Shown: positions 53,831-62,586, counted from the stretch's first letter. The stretch: DNA of 64,000 nt from Rhodospirillales bacterium (GCA_014323865.1 JACONG010000016.1:19685-83684); one strand, 5' to 3'. The notes: generated by a model from the sequence alone, not told the origin. Numbers and translations are program-made.

Positions 53831-54451
53831 TTAGTCAAGGTGGGGCTGTCGGTTCATGTAGACGACGCGCCAGTTTTCGGCATGGCCGTCGTCGCCCGTG
53901 AAGTGGTCGATACGGGTGACCGAGATGTTGTCGGTCGCGAATCGGAGGCCGGTCTCTGGGTCGAGATTGAGCGCCAGGGCCAGGGCCGCGCGGATGGTTC
54001 CGCCATGGGCCACGGCGATGATGTCACGTCCGGCCCATTCCTCGGTCAGCCGGTGGATCACGCGGGTCACCCGCACGCAGAGATCGGCGAAGCTCTCGCC
54101 ATTGGGCGCAGGATAGGTCGCGGGCGCGATCCAGAAGCGCCGGGCGGTCGGCAGCGCATAGACCTCGTCATAGGTCAGCCCATGCCAGTCGCCGAAGTCC
54201 TGCTCACCCAGGCCCGGCTCCTCGGTCGGCGCGATCACACGCCCGCCGGCCGCCGCGATCGCGGCGGCGGTCTGCTTGGTACGCTTGAGATGGCTTGTCA
54301 CCCAATGGGCTTCAGTCGGCAGGATCGCATTTAGCGCTTGGTAGGCTGGCGGATTGTCGGTGTCGCAGTTCGGGTCGGTCGAACCATAGACACGACCATT
54401 GGTCTCGGTCACCGGCGCATGACGCACCCACCACCATCTCGTCTGGGTCAT
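53831..54451 (-). CDS. cobC: Histidine phosphatase, probable alpha-ribazole phosphatase CobC
   Basis: A 206-residue phosphoglycerate-mutase-like phosphatase. The active-site Arg-His-Ala (in Trp-Val-Arg-His-Ala-Pro-Val-Thr), Gly-Glu-Gln-Asp-Phe-Gly-Asp-Trp-His-Gly-Leu and Ala-His-Gly-Gly-Thr-Ile-Arg are conserved. CobC dephosphorylates alpha-ribazole phosphate (or cobalamin phosphate) at the end of the pathway, and its neighbours are cobS and cobT. It follows cobS by 88 nt on the same strand. The second position of the usual Arg-His-Gly is Ala here. Confidence 0.8.
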   Translation of the reverse strand: MTQTRWWWVRHAPVTETNGRVYGSTDPNCDTDNPPAYQALNAILPTEAHWVTSHLKRTKQTAAAIAAAGGRVIAPTEEPGLGEQDFGDWHGLTYDEVYALPTARRFWIAPATYPAPNGESFADLCVRVTRVIHRLTEEWAGRDIIAVAHGGTIRAALALALNLDPETGLRFATDNISVTRIDHFTGDDGHAENWRVVYMNRQPHLD

Positions 54452-54539
54452 AATCTGATCCGATCGCGGCGGGGACGCGGTCGTGTCCCGTCGGCCCCAA
54501 TAGTGTCTCCCACAGAATGTGTCGCTTGCGTCACGCTGA

Positions 54540-55301
54540 TCACGACGCGGCGACGGCGGCGGCCAGAACGCCGACCTCGGCAGTCTGCTGGACCGCGCCC
54601 AGCACATCACCGGTCTTGCCCTCGAAGGTGCGCTGGCAAAGCCCGGCCATGATGAAGGCCGCGCCACAGCCCAGGATGAGCGCAGAGATCCAGCCGAACG
54701 GCAGCAACATCACCACAGTGATGGCGGCGGCCACCAGCAGCGCAGCCATGGTTTCCTGGAAATCGGGCATGCCCGCGCGGGCGCCGAGCCCGTCGGCGCG
54801 CGCAGGCACCATCATGCGCATGGCAACAACGACGCAGCCGCGCGAGAGTGCACCCGCGGCGACCAGCGCCATGACCACAGTCGCCGGATCCGCAAGAGTC
54901 GTCAGCGCGCCGATGCGTGCAGCCAAGAACAGAACGAGGGCGATCACACCGAACGCGCCGATCCGGCTGTCGCGCAGCACCTCAAGCTTGCGCTCGCGCG
55001 GTCCGTGCACGCCGAAACCGTCGGCGACATCGGCGAGACCGTCTTCGTGGAGCGCCCCGGTCAGCGCAATCATGACCAGCACGGCGGCCACAGCGGCCAG
55101 CCAAGGCCCCAGGCCGATCCACACCGCGACGAGAAATCCAAATCCGCCGGCAAATCCGACGCCGGCCCCGACCAGCGGAAACACCATGACCGCCCGCGCC
55201 AGAGGCATGTCCTCGGGCATCCGCACCGGCAAGCGGGTCAGAAACCCGACCGCCGCGCAAACCCTGTCGGACCAGTCGTGGCTGATATCGTCGGGCACCA
55301 T
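54540..55301 (-). CDS. cobS: Adenosylcobinamide-GDP ribazoletransferase CobS (CobV)
   Basis: A 253-residue inner-membrane protein condensing adenosylcobinamide-GDP with alpha-ribazole (phosphate). The Phe-Leu-Thr-Arg-Leu-Pro-Val segment, His-Glu-Asp-Gly-Leu-Ala-Asp-Val-Ala-Asp-Gly catalytic Asp box, Arg-Asp-Ser-Arg-Ile-Gly-Ala-Phe-Gly, and several hydrophobic helices identify the family. Divergent from cobT with a 154-nt gap. Confidence 0.94.
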   Translation of the reverse strand: MVPDDISHDWSDRVCAAVGFLTRLPVRMPEDMPLARAVMVFPLVGAGVGFAGGFGFLVAVWIGLGPWLAAVAAVLVMIALTGALHEDGLADVADGFGVHGPRERKLEVLRDSRIGAFGVIALVLFLAARIGALTTLADPATVVMALVAAGALSRGCVVVAMRMMVPARADGLGARAGMPDFQETMAALLVAAAITVVMLLPFGWISALILGCGAAFIMAGLCQRTFEGKTGDVLGAVQQTAEVGVLAAAVAAS

Positions 55302-55455
55302 GGCGCACTTATCGGTCCGCAGTCCGGGACGGTCAAGAGATCACAGTCTGCACCGACGAAGTGTCTTGAATGAACATCACCGTGACGCACCCGGTCGATG
55401 CAATGACGGGCAATCCGCATTAGCCTTCCGGCTCCTCCTTGCGGATGCTCCATTC

Positions 55456-56481
55456 ATGACGATCACCAGCTTCGACGACATCCGAGACCGCGTGCGCGCC
55501 ATGCCGGGCGCCGACGCCGAGGCGATTGCAGCGGCCCAGGCGCGCGATGCGGAACTGACCAAGCCGCCCCGTTCGCTCGGTCGCCTTGAGCAAATCGCGC
55601 TGTTCCTGGCCGGCTGGCAGGGACGGCACCCGCCTTCGGTCGATCGGGTATCGTTCATGGTCTTCGCCGGCAACCACGGTGTGACGGCTCAGGGCATCTC
55701 GGCCTTTCCGGCCGCGGTGACCCATCAGATGGTGGCAAACTTCGAGACCGGCGGGGCGGCGATCAACCAGCTCGCCAGGCTCGCGGGCACCGACCTCACA
55801 GTGATCCCGCTCGAGCTCGACCGGCCGACCGGAGATTTCTGCGCCGGACCGGCCATGACCGAAGCCGAGACCTGCGCCGCCTTCAGCACCGGCTACGACG
55901 CCGTCGGCGAGATCGACCTCGCCTGTATCGGCGAGATGGGAATCGGCAACACGACGGTGGCCGCGGCCTTGGGCGCGGCACTCTTCGGGGGCCGCGGCCG
56001 GGACTGGGCGGGTCCAGGAACCGGGCTCGATCCCGAGGGCGTGGCGCGCAAGGCCGATGTCATCGACCGCGCGCTGGCCCTTCATGCCGAGCGCCTCGCC
56101 GATCCGCTCGCGGCACTGGCGTGCCTGGGCGGGCGCGAGATCGCAGCCATGGCGGGGGCGCTTCTGGCCTGTCGTATGAAACACGTGCCAGTGATCCTCG
56201 ACGGCTTCGTCAACGGCGCGGCGGCGGCCGTGCTGAAGCGGCTCGACGCCGGCGCGCTCGACCATTGCCTCGCCGGACATCGCAGCGCCGAACCGGCAGC
56301 GGGTCGTTTGCTCGGCCACCTCGGCATGGCCGACGGCGACGAACCGCTGCTCGATCTCGGCATGCGCTTGGGCGAAGCCTCCGGTGCGGCCACGGCCGCG
56401 CTTCTGGTCAAGGCGGCGGTCGCCACCCACAACGGCATGGCGACCTTCGCGGAGGCCGGGGTCGCGGGCAAGGACGCCTGA
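55456..56481 (+). CDS. cobT: Nicotinate-nucleotide-dimethylbenzimidazole phosphoribosyltransferase CobT (CobU)
   Basis: 341 residues making alpha-ribazole phosphate from dimethylbenzimidazole. Conserved Lys-Pro-Pro-Arg-Ser-Leu-Gly-Arg-Leu-Glu, Ala-Gly-Asn-His-Gly-Val-Thr, Gly-Glu-Met-Gly-Ile-Gly-Asn-Thr-Thr and the C-terminal Leu-Asp-Leu-Gly-Met-Arg-Leu-Gly-Glu-Ala-Ser-Gly are present; catalytic Glu is expected near the C-terminus. The ATG at 55456 gives the canonical length. The next gene, mmcB, follows after 4 nt. Confidence 0.95.
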   Translation: MTITSFDDIRDRVRAMPGADAEAIAAAQARDAELTKPPRSLGRLEQIALFLAGWQGRHPPSVDRVSFMVFAGNHGVTAQGISAFPAAVTHQMVANFETGGAAINQLARLAGTDLTVIPLELDRPTGDFCAGPAMTEAETCAAFSTGYDAVGEIDLACIGEMGIGNTTVAAALGAALFGGRGRDWAGPGTGLDPEGVARKADVIDRALALHAERLADPLAALACLGGREIAAMAGALLACRMKHVPVILDGFVNGAAAAVLKRLDAGALDHCLAGHRSAEPAAGRLLGHLGMADGDEPLLDLGMRLGEASGAATAALLVKAAVATHNGMATFAEAGVAGKDA

Positions 56482-56485
56482 GACC

Positions 56486-56923
56486 ATGACCGACTCAGGT
56501 GAGGAACGCGCCGCCATCGGACTCGCCCGCGGCATCGGCCGGATGTTCGAGGCCATCAGCCAGGCGAGCCTCACCGAGTTCACGGTCCGCAGCGGAAGGC
56601 GCGCCGATGTCATCGCGCTCGATGCCAAGGGGCGGTTCACCATCGTCGAGATCAAGACCTCGCTCGCCGACTTCCGCGCCGATACCAAGTGGCCGGAGTA
56701 CCTCGACTTCTGTGACTTCTATCTCTTTGCCGTGCCCGAGGACTTCCCGCAGGAGGTTCTGCCCGACCACCACGGCCTAATCGTGGCCGACCGCTTTGAC
56801 GCCACCATCCTGAGGCCGTCGCCGGAGGCACCGATGAACGCCGCGCGGCGCAAGAGCCAGACCCTGCGGTTCGCGACACTCGCCGCCCGCCGCCTGCGCC
56901 AGCTCACCAATCCCGAGGTCTGA
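56486..56923 (+). CDS. mmcB: MmcB family DNA repair protein
   Basis: A 145-residue alphaproteobacterial MmcB/COG5321 protein: Arg-Ala-Asp-Val-Ile-Ala-Leu-Asp, Val-Glu-Ile-Lys-Thr-Ser-Leu-Ala-Asp-Phe-Arg-Ala-Asp-Lys-type (here Asp-Thr-Lys-Trp), and Phe-Leu-Phe-Ala-Val-Pro style strands of a PD-(D/E)xK-like fold. It is linked to mitomycin C-induced damage repair. Only 4 nt after cobT, so co-transcribed. Confidence 0.85.
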   Translation: MTDSGEERAAIGLARGIGRMFEAISQASLTEFTVRSGRRADVIALDAKGRFTIVEIKTSLADFRADTKWPEYLDFCDFYLFAVPEDFPQEVLPDHHGLIVADRFDATILRPSPEAPMNAARRKSQTLRFATLAARRLRQLTNPEV

Positions 56924-56926
56924 CCG

Positions 56927-57150
56927 TTACTCAATGTAGGTGGCATGACTCGCCGCGGGTGCCGCCTCGGGCGGTTCACCACCCGCGGCAAGCGCAGCCG
57001 CCGCAGCGATCAGGGCCTGACACTGCGCGAGATCGAGGCCCTCGCGCATGGCTTTGGTGACACAGTCGCAATAGGCCAGCCCCTTCACCAGCACGACGCC
57101 ATGCTGGTCGGCGACCACCCGCTCGAACACTGCACGCGTCACGATTCCTG
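56927..57150 (-). pseudogene. C-terminal remnant of an unknown protein
   Basis: The minus strand ends at 56927 with an Ala-rich tail after a conserved-looking stretch (Val-Val-Leu-Val-Lys-Gly-Leu-Ala-Tyr-Cys-Asp-Cys-Val-Thr-Lys-Ala-Met). About 70 codons look coding, then the plus-strand Rieske relic begins at about 57140. I do not recognise the family. Confidence 0.35.
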
Positions 57151-57618
57151 GTTTCTCGACTTCGACGCCAACTAAAAGATCTACCTGGAGAACTACGTCG
57201 AGAGTGATCACGTGTCCTCGGTCCATCCAGCCTTGAACGCCGAACTGGTGCCCTGCACCTTCACGACCAAGGCCGGCGGCCTCTACGAGGGTCTGTGGAA
57301 CTGGACCTGGCCGGCCTTCACATTGTGCTCTTCCACAGCGGCTACGACGTCAGCCGCATCTGCTCGCTGGGCCCGGAGAAGACGAGGGTTCACTTCGACT
57401 TCTTCGTCGATCCCGAAGCCGGCCTCACGGATGACCAAAAGGCTGCCACCTCGAAGGGCGTGCACGACCTTGTCGCCGAAGACACGGCAATCAGCGAAGC
57501 CGTCCACGCCAATCTCACCTCCGGCGTCTTCCCCGGCGGCTCCCTCGGCGCAAGGCACGAAGAAGGCATCGCCCCACGTGATGGGGGCATGAGGGTGAAG
57601 GTGGAGACGACGGGGTGA
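57140..57618 (+). pseudogene. Rieske oxygenase alpha-subunit catalytic domain, broken
   Basis: The plus strand carries Phe-Leu-Asp-Phe-Asp-Ala-Asn, a stop where Trp is expected, then Lys-Ile-Tyr-Leu-Glu-Asn-Tyr-Val-Glu-Ser-Asp-His-Val and His-Pro-Ala-Leu-Asn-Ala-Glu-Leu (iron ligands of the mononuclear site region), Gly-Leu-Tyr-Glu-Gly-Leu-Trp-Asn-Trp-Thr. A frame change near 57300 leads to the C-terminal Gly-Pro-Glu-Lys-Thr-Arg-Val and Gly-Val-Phe-Pro-Gly-Gly. The N-terminal Rieske domain is absent. Confidence 0.8.
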
Positions 57619-58218
57619 CTACCCCCATGCTGCCCGGATTTCGTCCTTGTGCAAGGCGAGCCAGAGGACCGGAACCACCGTGTTGGCGGCGACGATGCGG
57701 CCGTCTTCGACCATGGCGAGGGCCTCGTCGAAGGGCATGGTGTGAACCTTGATGTCCTCGTGTTCGTCGGCGAGGCCGTGGTAACCATCGGCGGTGCTGC
57801 TGTCGGCCTCGCCGATGAAGACGTGGAGTTCCTCGGTGACGGCCCCGCAGCTCGGCAGGAAGGCCATGATCTTGCGGAGATGGCCGAGTTCGAGGCCAGC
57901 CTCTTCCATCGCCTCGCGGCGGGCGACCTCGTCGGGCTCTTCGCCCGGCTTCATCGCGCCGGCAATCGCCTCGATCAGCCAGGGCGGGGCCGTGGTCTGG
58001 ATAGCGGCGACGCGGAACTGCTCGACGAGGACGACTGTGTCGCGGGCAGCGTCATAGGGCAGCACACAGGTCGCGGGACCGCGATCGAAGACCTCAATCC
58101 CGTGCTCGTCCGACCAGGTGCCGTCGTGCCGTTCGTAGCGCACATGCCAGCGGTCGGCGCGGAAGTAGCCGCTGTAGAGCTCCTCCTTGCGCACGATTTC
58201 GAACGTCTTGTCGCTCAA
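57619..58218 (-). CDS. NudF-type ADP-ribose pyrophosphatase (Nudix)
   Basis: About 199 residues with a perfect Nudix box (Gly-x5-Glu-x7-Arg-Glu-Ala-Met-Glu-Glu-Ala-Gly-Leu) starting near residue 95, and the NudF-like N-terminal beta strands with Val-Leu-Val-Glu-Gln-Phe-Arg-Val. It hydrolyses ADP-ribose to AMP and ribose phosphate. The likely start is TTG at 58218, 10 nt after GAGGAGG inside the macrodomain relic. The frame also stays open through that relic to 58434, so the earlier macro C-terminus is in frame with it. Confidence 0.75.
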   Translation of the reverse strand: MSDKTFEIVRKEELYSGYFRADRWHVRYERHDGTWSDEHGIEVFDRGPATCVLPYDAARDTVVLVEQFRVAAIQTTAPPWLIEAIAGAMKPGEEPDEVARREAMEEAGLELGHLRKIMAFLPSCGAVTEELHVFIGEADSSTADGYHGLADEHEDIKVHTMPFDEALAMVEDGRIVAANTVVPVLWLALHKDEIRAAWG

Positions 58219-58650
58219 AGGATAAAGGCCCTCCTCGGCCAAAGCGTCCCGGTAGTGCTCGGTATCAGCCGCACCGAAACAGCACAAGGTGACAATGATC
58301 GGCGTCTCCGACCGGGTAAAATAGCCGATGACCTCTTGAAGGGCGATGCGAAAGGCACACGCGATGGGAAACCCGTAGACTTCCGGTCGAGATCGAAGGG
58401 AAGGCGAACGACGCGAGATCGTGGTCTTCGGCAAGCGCCAGGCTGTTGCGGTAGAAATCGGCCAGAAGCCGGTCCTCGTCGTTTGCGCCGTCGCGCCAGA
58501 CCGGGCCCACCGTATGGATCACGTGACGCACCTTCAGGCTGAAGCCGGGCGTGATCACCGCCCGGCCGGTGAAGGCAGCCGTCGGTCTGACGGCAGGCCG
58601 TCATCAGTTCCGGCCCCGCCGCACGGTGGATCACGCCATCGGCCAGACGC
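58219..58650 (-). pseudogene. Macrodomain (MacroD-type) remnant spread over three frames
   Basis: Pieces of a macro domain in order on the minus strand: Asp-Gly-Val-Ile-His-Arg-Ala-Ala-Gly-Pro-Glu-Leu, then (frame change) [12 protein letters not shown] and Phe-Pro-Ser-Ile-Ser-Thr-Gly, then (frame change) Val-Tyr-Gly-Phe-Pro-Ile and the terminal Val-Thr-Leu-Cys-Cys-Phe-Gly. The N-terminal part with the ADP-ribose loop Asn-Ala-Ala-Asn is missing: the domain begins where a Rieske-oxygenase end leaves off. It directly precedes NudF, whose substrate ADP-ribose is the product of macrodomain chemistry. Confidence 0.75.
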
Positions 58651-59169
58651 AAACGATGGGCGCTGCGGTAACCCTGCATCATCGGCTCCAGCATGAAGCG
58701 GTCCCCCGCCGATGGTCTCGTGGAACAGATCGACGGCGCGGTCGACCGCGCTCTGTGGCCACTGATCGCCCCAGAACAGGAGCCCCGCCTCGTAACGCAC
58801 CTGGTCGGTGCCTTCGGGCTGCAGGCAGAGGGCTGTAGTCGGCAGCAAGGCCGATACCGCTGCCCGGCTGCATCATCGCCATGATGCAGGTGTTGGACTG
58901 GTCCTTTGTCAGGTGCGGATGACGCCGTCGCAGCCGTGGGTGATCACCATCGGCTCTTTCGCCAGCCGGTAGGGCATGAACTGGCCGGGCCCGGCGAGCT
59001 TCTCGACCCGGCCGACGCAGTGCCATTCCTTCTTGAAGAGATGCTCGACCTCGAGCGCCAGAAGATCGGGAGCGGTGTAGAAATCCGCGTGCATGGTCCA
59101 GGCCCGGTCGTGGCTCGATTGCAGGGTGCCCTCAAGCGCCGCTTTCACCCTGGCAAGCCCCTCGGTCAT
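58650..59169 (-). pseudogene. Rieske oxygenase alpha subunit reduced to its two ends
   Basis: From the ATG at 59169 an intact N-terminus (His-Ala-Asp-Phe-Tyr-Thr-Ala-Pro-Asp-Leu-Leu, Lys-Lys-Glu-Trp-His-Cys-Val-Gly-Arg) runs 87 codons to a stop at 58909. Then comes a C-terminal block (Ala-Leu-Cys-Leu-Gln-Pro-Glu-Gly-Thr-Asp, Phe-Trp-Gly-Asp-Gln-Trp and, after a frameshift in a G5 run near 58710, Met-Gln-Gly-Tyr-Arg-Ser). The Rieske cluster motifs and the iron site are deleted. It fuses into the macrodomain remnant. Confidence 0.8.
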
Positions 59170-59314
59170 GACCCTCTCCTCTCCAGAGGCGGCCAGCCTG
59201 GCGCCCGGTAATCGGCAGCGTCAAGACGCTCACGGCATCGCGACAGCGACGATGGTGCGCACGCAACCCAAGCTGGTCTATGCTCCGGCCTCTCCCCCTT
59301 GTAGGTCCTTCCCC

Positions 59315-60922
59315 ATGGCACGAGCAAAAGCGATGCGCGACAGCTACGCCCCGCCCCGATCCACGGTCTATGCCGAACACGGCATGGCCTGCACCTCGCA
59401 TCCCTATGCCTCGCTTGCGGCACTCGACATGCTGCGTTCGGGGGGTAATGCGATGGATGCGGTGGTGGCCGCGGCGGCAACACTGGCAGTGGTCGAGCCG
59501 ATGTCGACCGGCGTCGGCGGCGACGTCTTCTGTCTCTATGCGCCCAAGGGCTCGTCCGACATCGTGGCCTACAACGGTTCGGGCCGGGCGCCGGCGAAGG
59601 CCGAGGCCCGGTGGTTCCTCGACAACGGGATCGAGCAGCTCGAGAGCGACAGTCCGCACGCAGTCACGGTGCCGGGCACGATCGACGCCTGGTGCCGGCT
59701 GATCGCCGATCACGGCACCAAGGGGATCGACGAAGTTCTCCAGCCCGCCATCACCTATGCGGAAGAGGGCTATACGATCCACCCGGTGGTGCATCAGGCC
59801 TGGGTCGATTCCGAGGAGCGACTGGGCAAGGACCAGAACGCCAGGGACATCCTCCTGGTCGACGGCGAAGCGCCGGCGCTTGGTTCCAAACACACCCAGC
59901 CGCTGCTCGCCAGGACCATGCGCGAGGTGGCCGCCAAGGGGCGCAACGGCTTCTACACGAGCTGGGTCGCCGACGACATCGTGGCCTATCTCAACGAGCT
60001 CGGCGGTCTCCACACTGCCAACGACTTTGCTACCGCCGAGGGCGAATACGTCGAGCCGATCTCGACCGAGATGAACGGCTACCGGGTGTATGAATGCCCG
60101 CCCAACGGGCAGGGCATCGTCGCGTTGATGATGATGAACATCCTGAAGGGCTACGACATCGGATCGATGGAACCACTCTCGGCCGACCGCGTGCACCTGA
60201 CGCTCGAAGCCGGCCGGCTGGCCTTCCGCGACCGCGCCGAATACGTCGCCGATCCTGCGATGGCGGACGTCCCCGTGGAGACCCTGCTGTCTGACCACTA
60301 CGCCGATATGCAGCGCGCCGAGATCAATCCCTACAAGGCGATGAAGGATGTGCCAGGCCCGCGCCTGCCGAACTCGCCCAGCACGATCTACCTCTGCGTC
60401 GTCGACAAGGACCGCAATGCCGCGAGCTTCATCAACTCGACGTACTTCAGCTTTGGTTCATCGCGCGTTGCACCGCGGTCCGGCGTGGTCCTGCAGAACC
60501 GCGGCTGCGGTTTCGTCATCGAGTCCGGCCATCGGAACTGCATCGCGCCGGGCAAGCGACCGATGCACACCATCATCCCGGCCATGCTGACAAAGGGCGA
60601 CCGCGCCATCATGCCGTTCGGCGTGATGGGCGGCGACTATCAGCCTTGGGGGCACACCACCGTGCTGCAGAACATGCTGCTCTGGGGCATGGCGCCGCAG
60701 GAGGCGCTCGATCTGCCGCGCTACATGTACGACAACGGCGTCGCGCTCGTGGAGCCGTCGATCCCGGGCCATGTCATGCACGACCTCGCCCGGCGTGGCC
60801 ACAAGGTCGGCATCACGCCGGAGTCCCACGGCGGTGGCCAGGCAATCTGGATCGATTGGGAGCAGGGCACGCTGGCCGGCGGCACCGAACCGCGCAAGGA
60901 CGGTATGGCGCTGGGCTACTGA
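59315..60922 (+). CDS. ggt: Gamma-glutamyltransferase family protein
   Basis: A 535-residue Ntn-hydrolase of the GGT family. The N-terminal part has Ser-Gly-Gly-Asn-Ala-Met-Asp-Ala-Val-Val-Ala and Val-Glu-Pro-Met-Ser-Thr-Gly-Val-Gly-Gly-Asp. The autocleavage/catalytic Thr is Thr357 in Pro-Ser-Thr-Ile-Tyr-Leu-Cys-Val-Val-Asp. The C-terminal part has Pro-Met-His-Thr-Ile-Ile-Pro-Ala and Gly-Gly-Asp-Tyr-Gln-Pro-Trp-Gly-His. No signal peptide is evident, so it may be cytoplasmic, as in many alphaproteobacterial GGT-like enzymes. The ATG at 59315 follows AGGTCC; a GTG far upstream is unlikely. Confidence 0.88.
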   Translation: MARAKAMRDSYAPPRSTVYAEHGMACTSHPYASLAALDMLRSGGNAMDAVVAAAATLAVVEPMSTGVGGDVFCLYAPKGSSDIVAYNGSGRAPAKAEARWFLDNGIEQLESDSPHAVTVPGTIDAWCRLIADHGTKGIDEVLQPAITYAEEGYTIHPVVHQAWVDSEERLGKDQNARDILLVDGEAPALGSKHTQPLLARTMREVAAKGRNGFYTSWVADDIVAYLNELGGLHTANDFATAEGEYVEPISTEMNGYRVYECPPNGQGIVALMMMNILKGYDIGSMEPLSADRVHLTLEAGRLAFRDRAEYVADPAMADVPVETLLSDHYADMQRAEINPYKAMKDVPGPRLPNSPSTIYLCVVDKDRNAASFINSTYFSFGSSRVAPRSGVVLQNRGCGFVIESGHRNCIAPGKRPMHTIIPAMLTKGDRAIMPFGVMGGDYQPWGHTTVLQNMLLWGMAPQEALDLPRYMYDNGVALVEPSIPGHVMHDLARRGHKVGITPESHGGGQAIWIDWEQGTLAGGTEPRKDGMALGY

Positions 60923-60998
60923 TGGTGTTTCTGTCCACGATACGGGCATAAATCTGTTAGCATGTCCCGGAGTTTTTCCGCACGATTGGGCTGATGGC

Positions 60999-62012
60999 AT
61001 GGCGTCCGGTGAAGGCGAAGGGGTGAACGATCGGCAACCGTGGTCGGTCAGGGGCGTGGACCGCGAGGCCCGTGACCTTGCCGTGCGCGCCGCGCACGAA
61101 CGGCGCATGACGATCGGCGAATGGCTTTCCGAAACCGTCATCGAGGCGGCCCGGCGCGATCTTGATGAGCTGGCCGCCGAAGCCGGATCGTCGGGCCTGC
61201 CCGCAAAACAGGATCGCACGGGCGAGCTCGCCGGTGCCTTGGGGGCGTTGGTCAACCATCTGGAGAAGAGCGGCGGCCTCCCGGGCGAGCTGGCGAACCG
61301 GATCGGACGCACCGAGGCGGTCCTGACCGGACGCATGGAGCAGATCGCAGCGGCGATGTACGGCGTCATGCAGACCGTGGAAAAACAGGGCACGCGCACG
61401 GTCGACGGCGACGATGGCGCGCTGGCCGAGCAACAGGCCCGCATGGCCGAACAGATCAGCGCGATCGCCGAAGCCGAGCAACGCCGCGACCAGCAGATGG
61501 GCGCGATCGCCGAAGCGCTGACCATGCTGGCAACGAAGGGCGAGACGCCCCAGGCTCCCGCGCCTGCCACACCCGAAACGGACGACGCCGACGATGTCGA
61601 AGAACCGCTGATCGTCGACGCGGTCACGGACGACGATGCGCCGCTCGCCTACGGCGACCCTGTCGCAACGGAAGAACCACCGGCACCGGACGAGCGTGAC
61701 GACAAGTCGCTTTCGGTCGGCGAAACGCCCGAGGCCGAGCCCCTGACAGGCGGCCCCGACGACGACGAGGACGAACCCTTGACACTGTCCGATCCCGTCA
61801 CGCCGGAACGCCCGGAGCCTCAGTTCGGTCCGGGCCTCGGTGCCTACAACCCGTCGTCGCCGACCTACCAGCCGCGCCACCAAAACCCACGCGCCGAGGA
61901 GGTCAACCGCGAGATTCGTGAGTCAGCGTCCTCGCCTCCGGGCATGATGGATGACGATGACGACGGCGGTCGACGGCGGGGCTTTTTCGGCCGGATGTTC
62001 CGGCGCGGCTAG
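60999..62012 (+). CDS. PodJL/SEL1-like coiled-coil protein
   Basis: A 337-residue protein. The first 60 residues (Trp-Ser-Val-Arg-Gly-Val-Asp, Ala-Arg-Asp-Leu-Ala, Arg-Met-Thr-Ile-Gly-Glu-Trp-Leu) match the N-terminus of alphaproteobacterial PodJL/localization-factor proteins. Then follows a Gln/Ala-rich helical region and a long acidic Asp/Glu/Pro-rich tail ending in Arg-Gly-Phe-Phe-Gly-Arg-Met-Phe-Arg-Arg-Gly. The SEL1 repeats and peptidoglycan-binding part of full PodJL are absent. A polar scaffold role is conjecture. Confidence 0.6.
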   Translation: MASGEGEGVNDRQPWSVRGVDREARDLAVRAAHERRMTIGEWLSETVIEAARRDLDELAAEAGSSGLPAKQDRTGELAGALGALVNHLEKSGGLPGELANRIGRTEAVLTGRMEQIAAAMYGVMQTVEKQGTRTVDGDDGALAEQQARMAEQISAIAEAEQRRDQQMGAIAEALTMLATKGETPQAPAPATPETDDADDVEEPLIVDAVTDDDAPLAYGDPVATEEPPAPDERDDKSLSVGETPEAEPLTGGPDDDEDEPLTLSDPVTPERPEPQFGPGLGAYNPSSPTYQPRHQNPRAEEVNREIRESASSPPGMMDDDDDGGRRRGFFGRMFRRG

Positions 62013-62020
62013 AGCGGCAG

Positions 62021-62398
62021 TCAGGGGTCGCGGCTGAGCCCCTCGGCCTCCAGGCGATCGAGATAGGCCTGCCAAATCGTCACCTGATCACGGCCCAGAT
62101 CGTAGAGGTAATTCCACGAGAAAATTCCGGTGTCGTGCATGTCGTCGAAGCCGATCTTGATGGCGTAGTTGCCGATGGGCTCGACATTCATGATGCCGAC
62201 ATGGCGACGGCCGGCAATCGTCTTCTTCTGGCCCGCGCCATGGCCCTGGACCTCGGCCGACGGGCTTTCGACACGCAGCAGTTCGGCCGGCAACACGACC
62301 TTCGAGCCGTCGTCAAAATCGACCTCGAGAACCTTCTCGGCAGACTTCAGGCGGATTTCGGTCGGCCAGTGGCGTGTGGCTTGGGCATCGGACTTCAC
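62021..62398 (-). CDS. DUF971 protein (gamma-butyrobetaine hydroxylase N-terminal-like)
   Basis: A 125-residue DUF971 protein: Thr-Glu-Ile-Arg-Leu, Leu-Glu-Val-Asp-Phe-Asp-Asp-Gly, [14 protein letters not shown], Ile-Gly-Asn-Tyr-Ala-Ile-Lys-Ile and Gly-Ile-Phe-Ser-Trp-Asn-Tyr-Leu-Tyr. Such proteins often sit near Fe-S assembly or Mrp genes, but the precise role is unclear. The start is GTG, overlapping the Trm112-like stop as GTGA. Confidence 0.85.
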   Translation of the reverse strand: MKSDAQATRHWPTEIRLKSAEKVLEVDFDDGSKVVLPAELLRVESPSAEVQGHGAGQKKTIAGRRHVGIMNVEPIGNYAIKIGFDDMHDTGIFSWNYLYDLGRDQVTIWQAYLDRLEAEGLSRDP

Positions 62399-62586
62399 GC
62401 CTCGTCCCCGTCGATCTTGCGCGCCTCGTCGACCAGCATGATCGGTATGCCGTCGCGGATCGGATAGGCAAGACCCGCCTGCTCGCTGATCAACTCCTGC
62501 TTGTCGCGATCATACGTCAGCGGCCCCTTGGTCAGGGGACACACAAGAATCTCCAGCAGCTTCGGATCAACTCCGGCTTCGGTCAT
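62395..62586 (-). CDS. Trm112/YcaR-like zinc protein
   Basis: 63 residues with Leu-Glu-Ile-Leu-Val-Cys-Pro-Leu-Thr and [12 protein letters not shown], characteristic of Trm112-family proteins. Bacterial members are small; several methyltransferases use them as partners. Only one Cys is seen where a Cys pair is common in eukaryotic forms. It is GTGA-coupled to the DUF971 gene. Confidence 0.9.
   Translation of the reverse strand: MTEAGVDPKLLEILVCPLTKGPLTYDRDKQELISEQAGLAYPIRDGIPIMLVDEARKIDGDEA

Noticed and set aside
57619-58434. A deliberate macrodomain-Nudix fusion protein starting at 58434
   Set aside because: The first 27 codons are out of frame with the macrodomain, the start would be TTG without RBS, and the macrodomain N-terminus is gone. 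A TTG at 58218 with GAGGAGG is a better NudF start.
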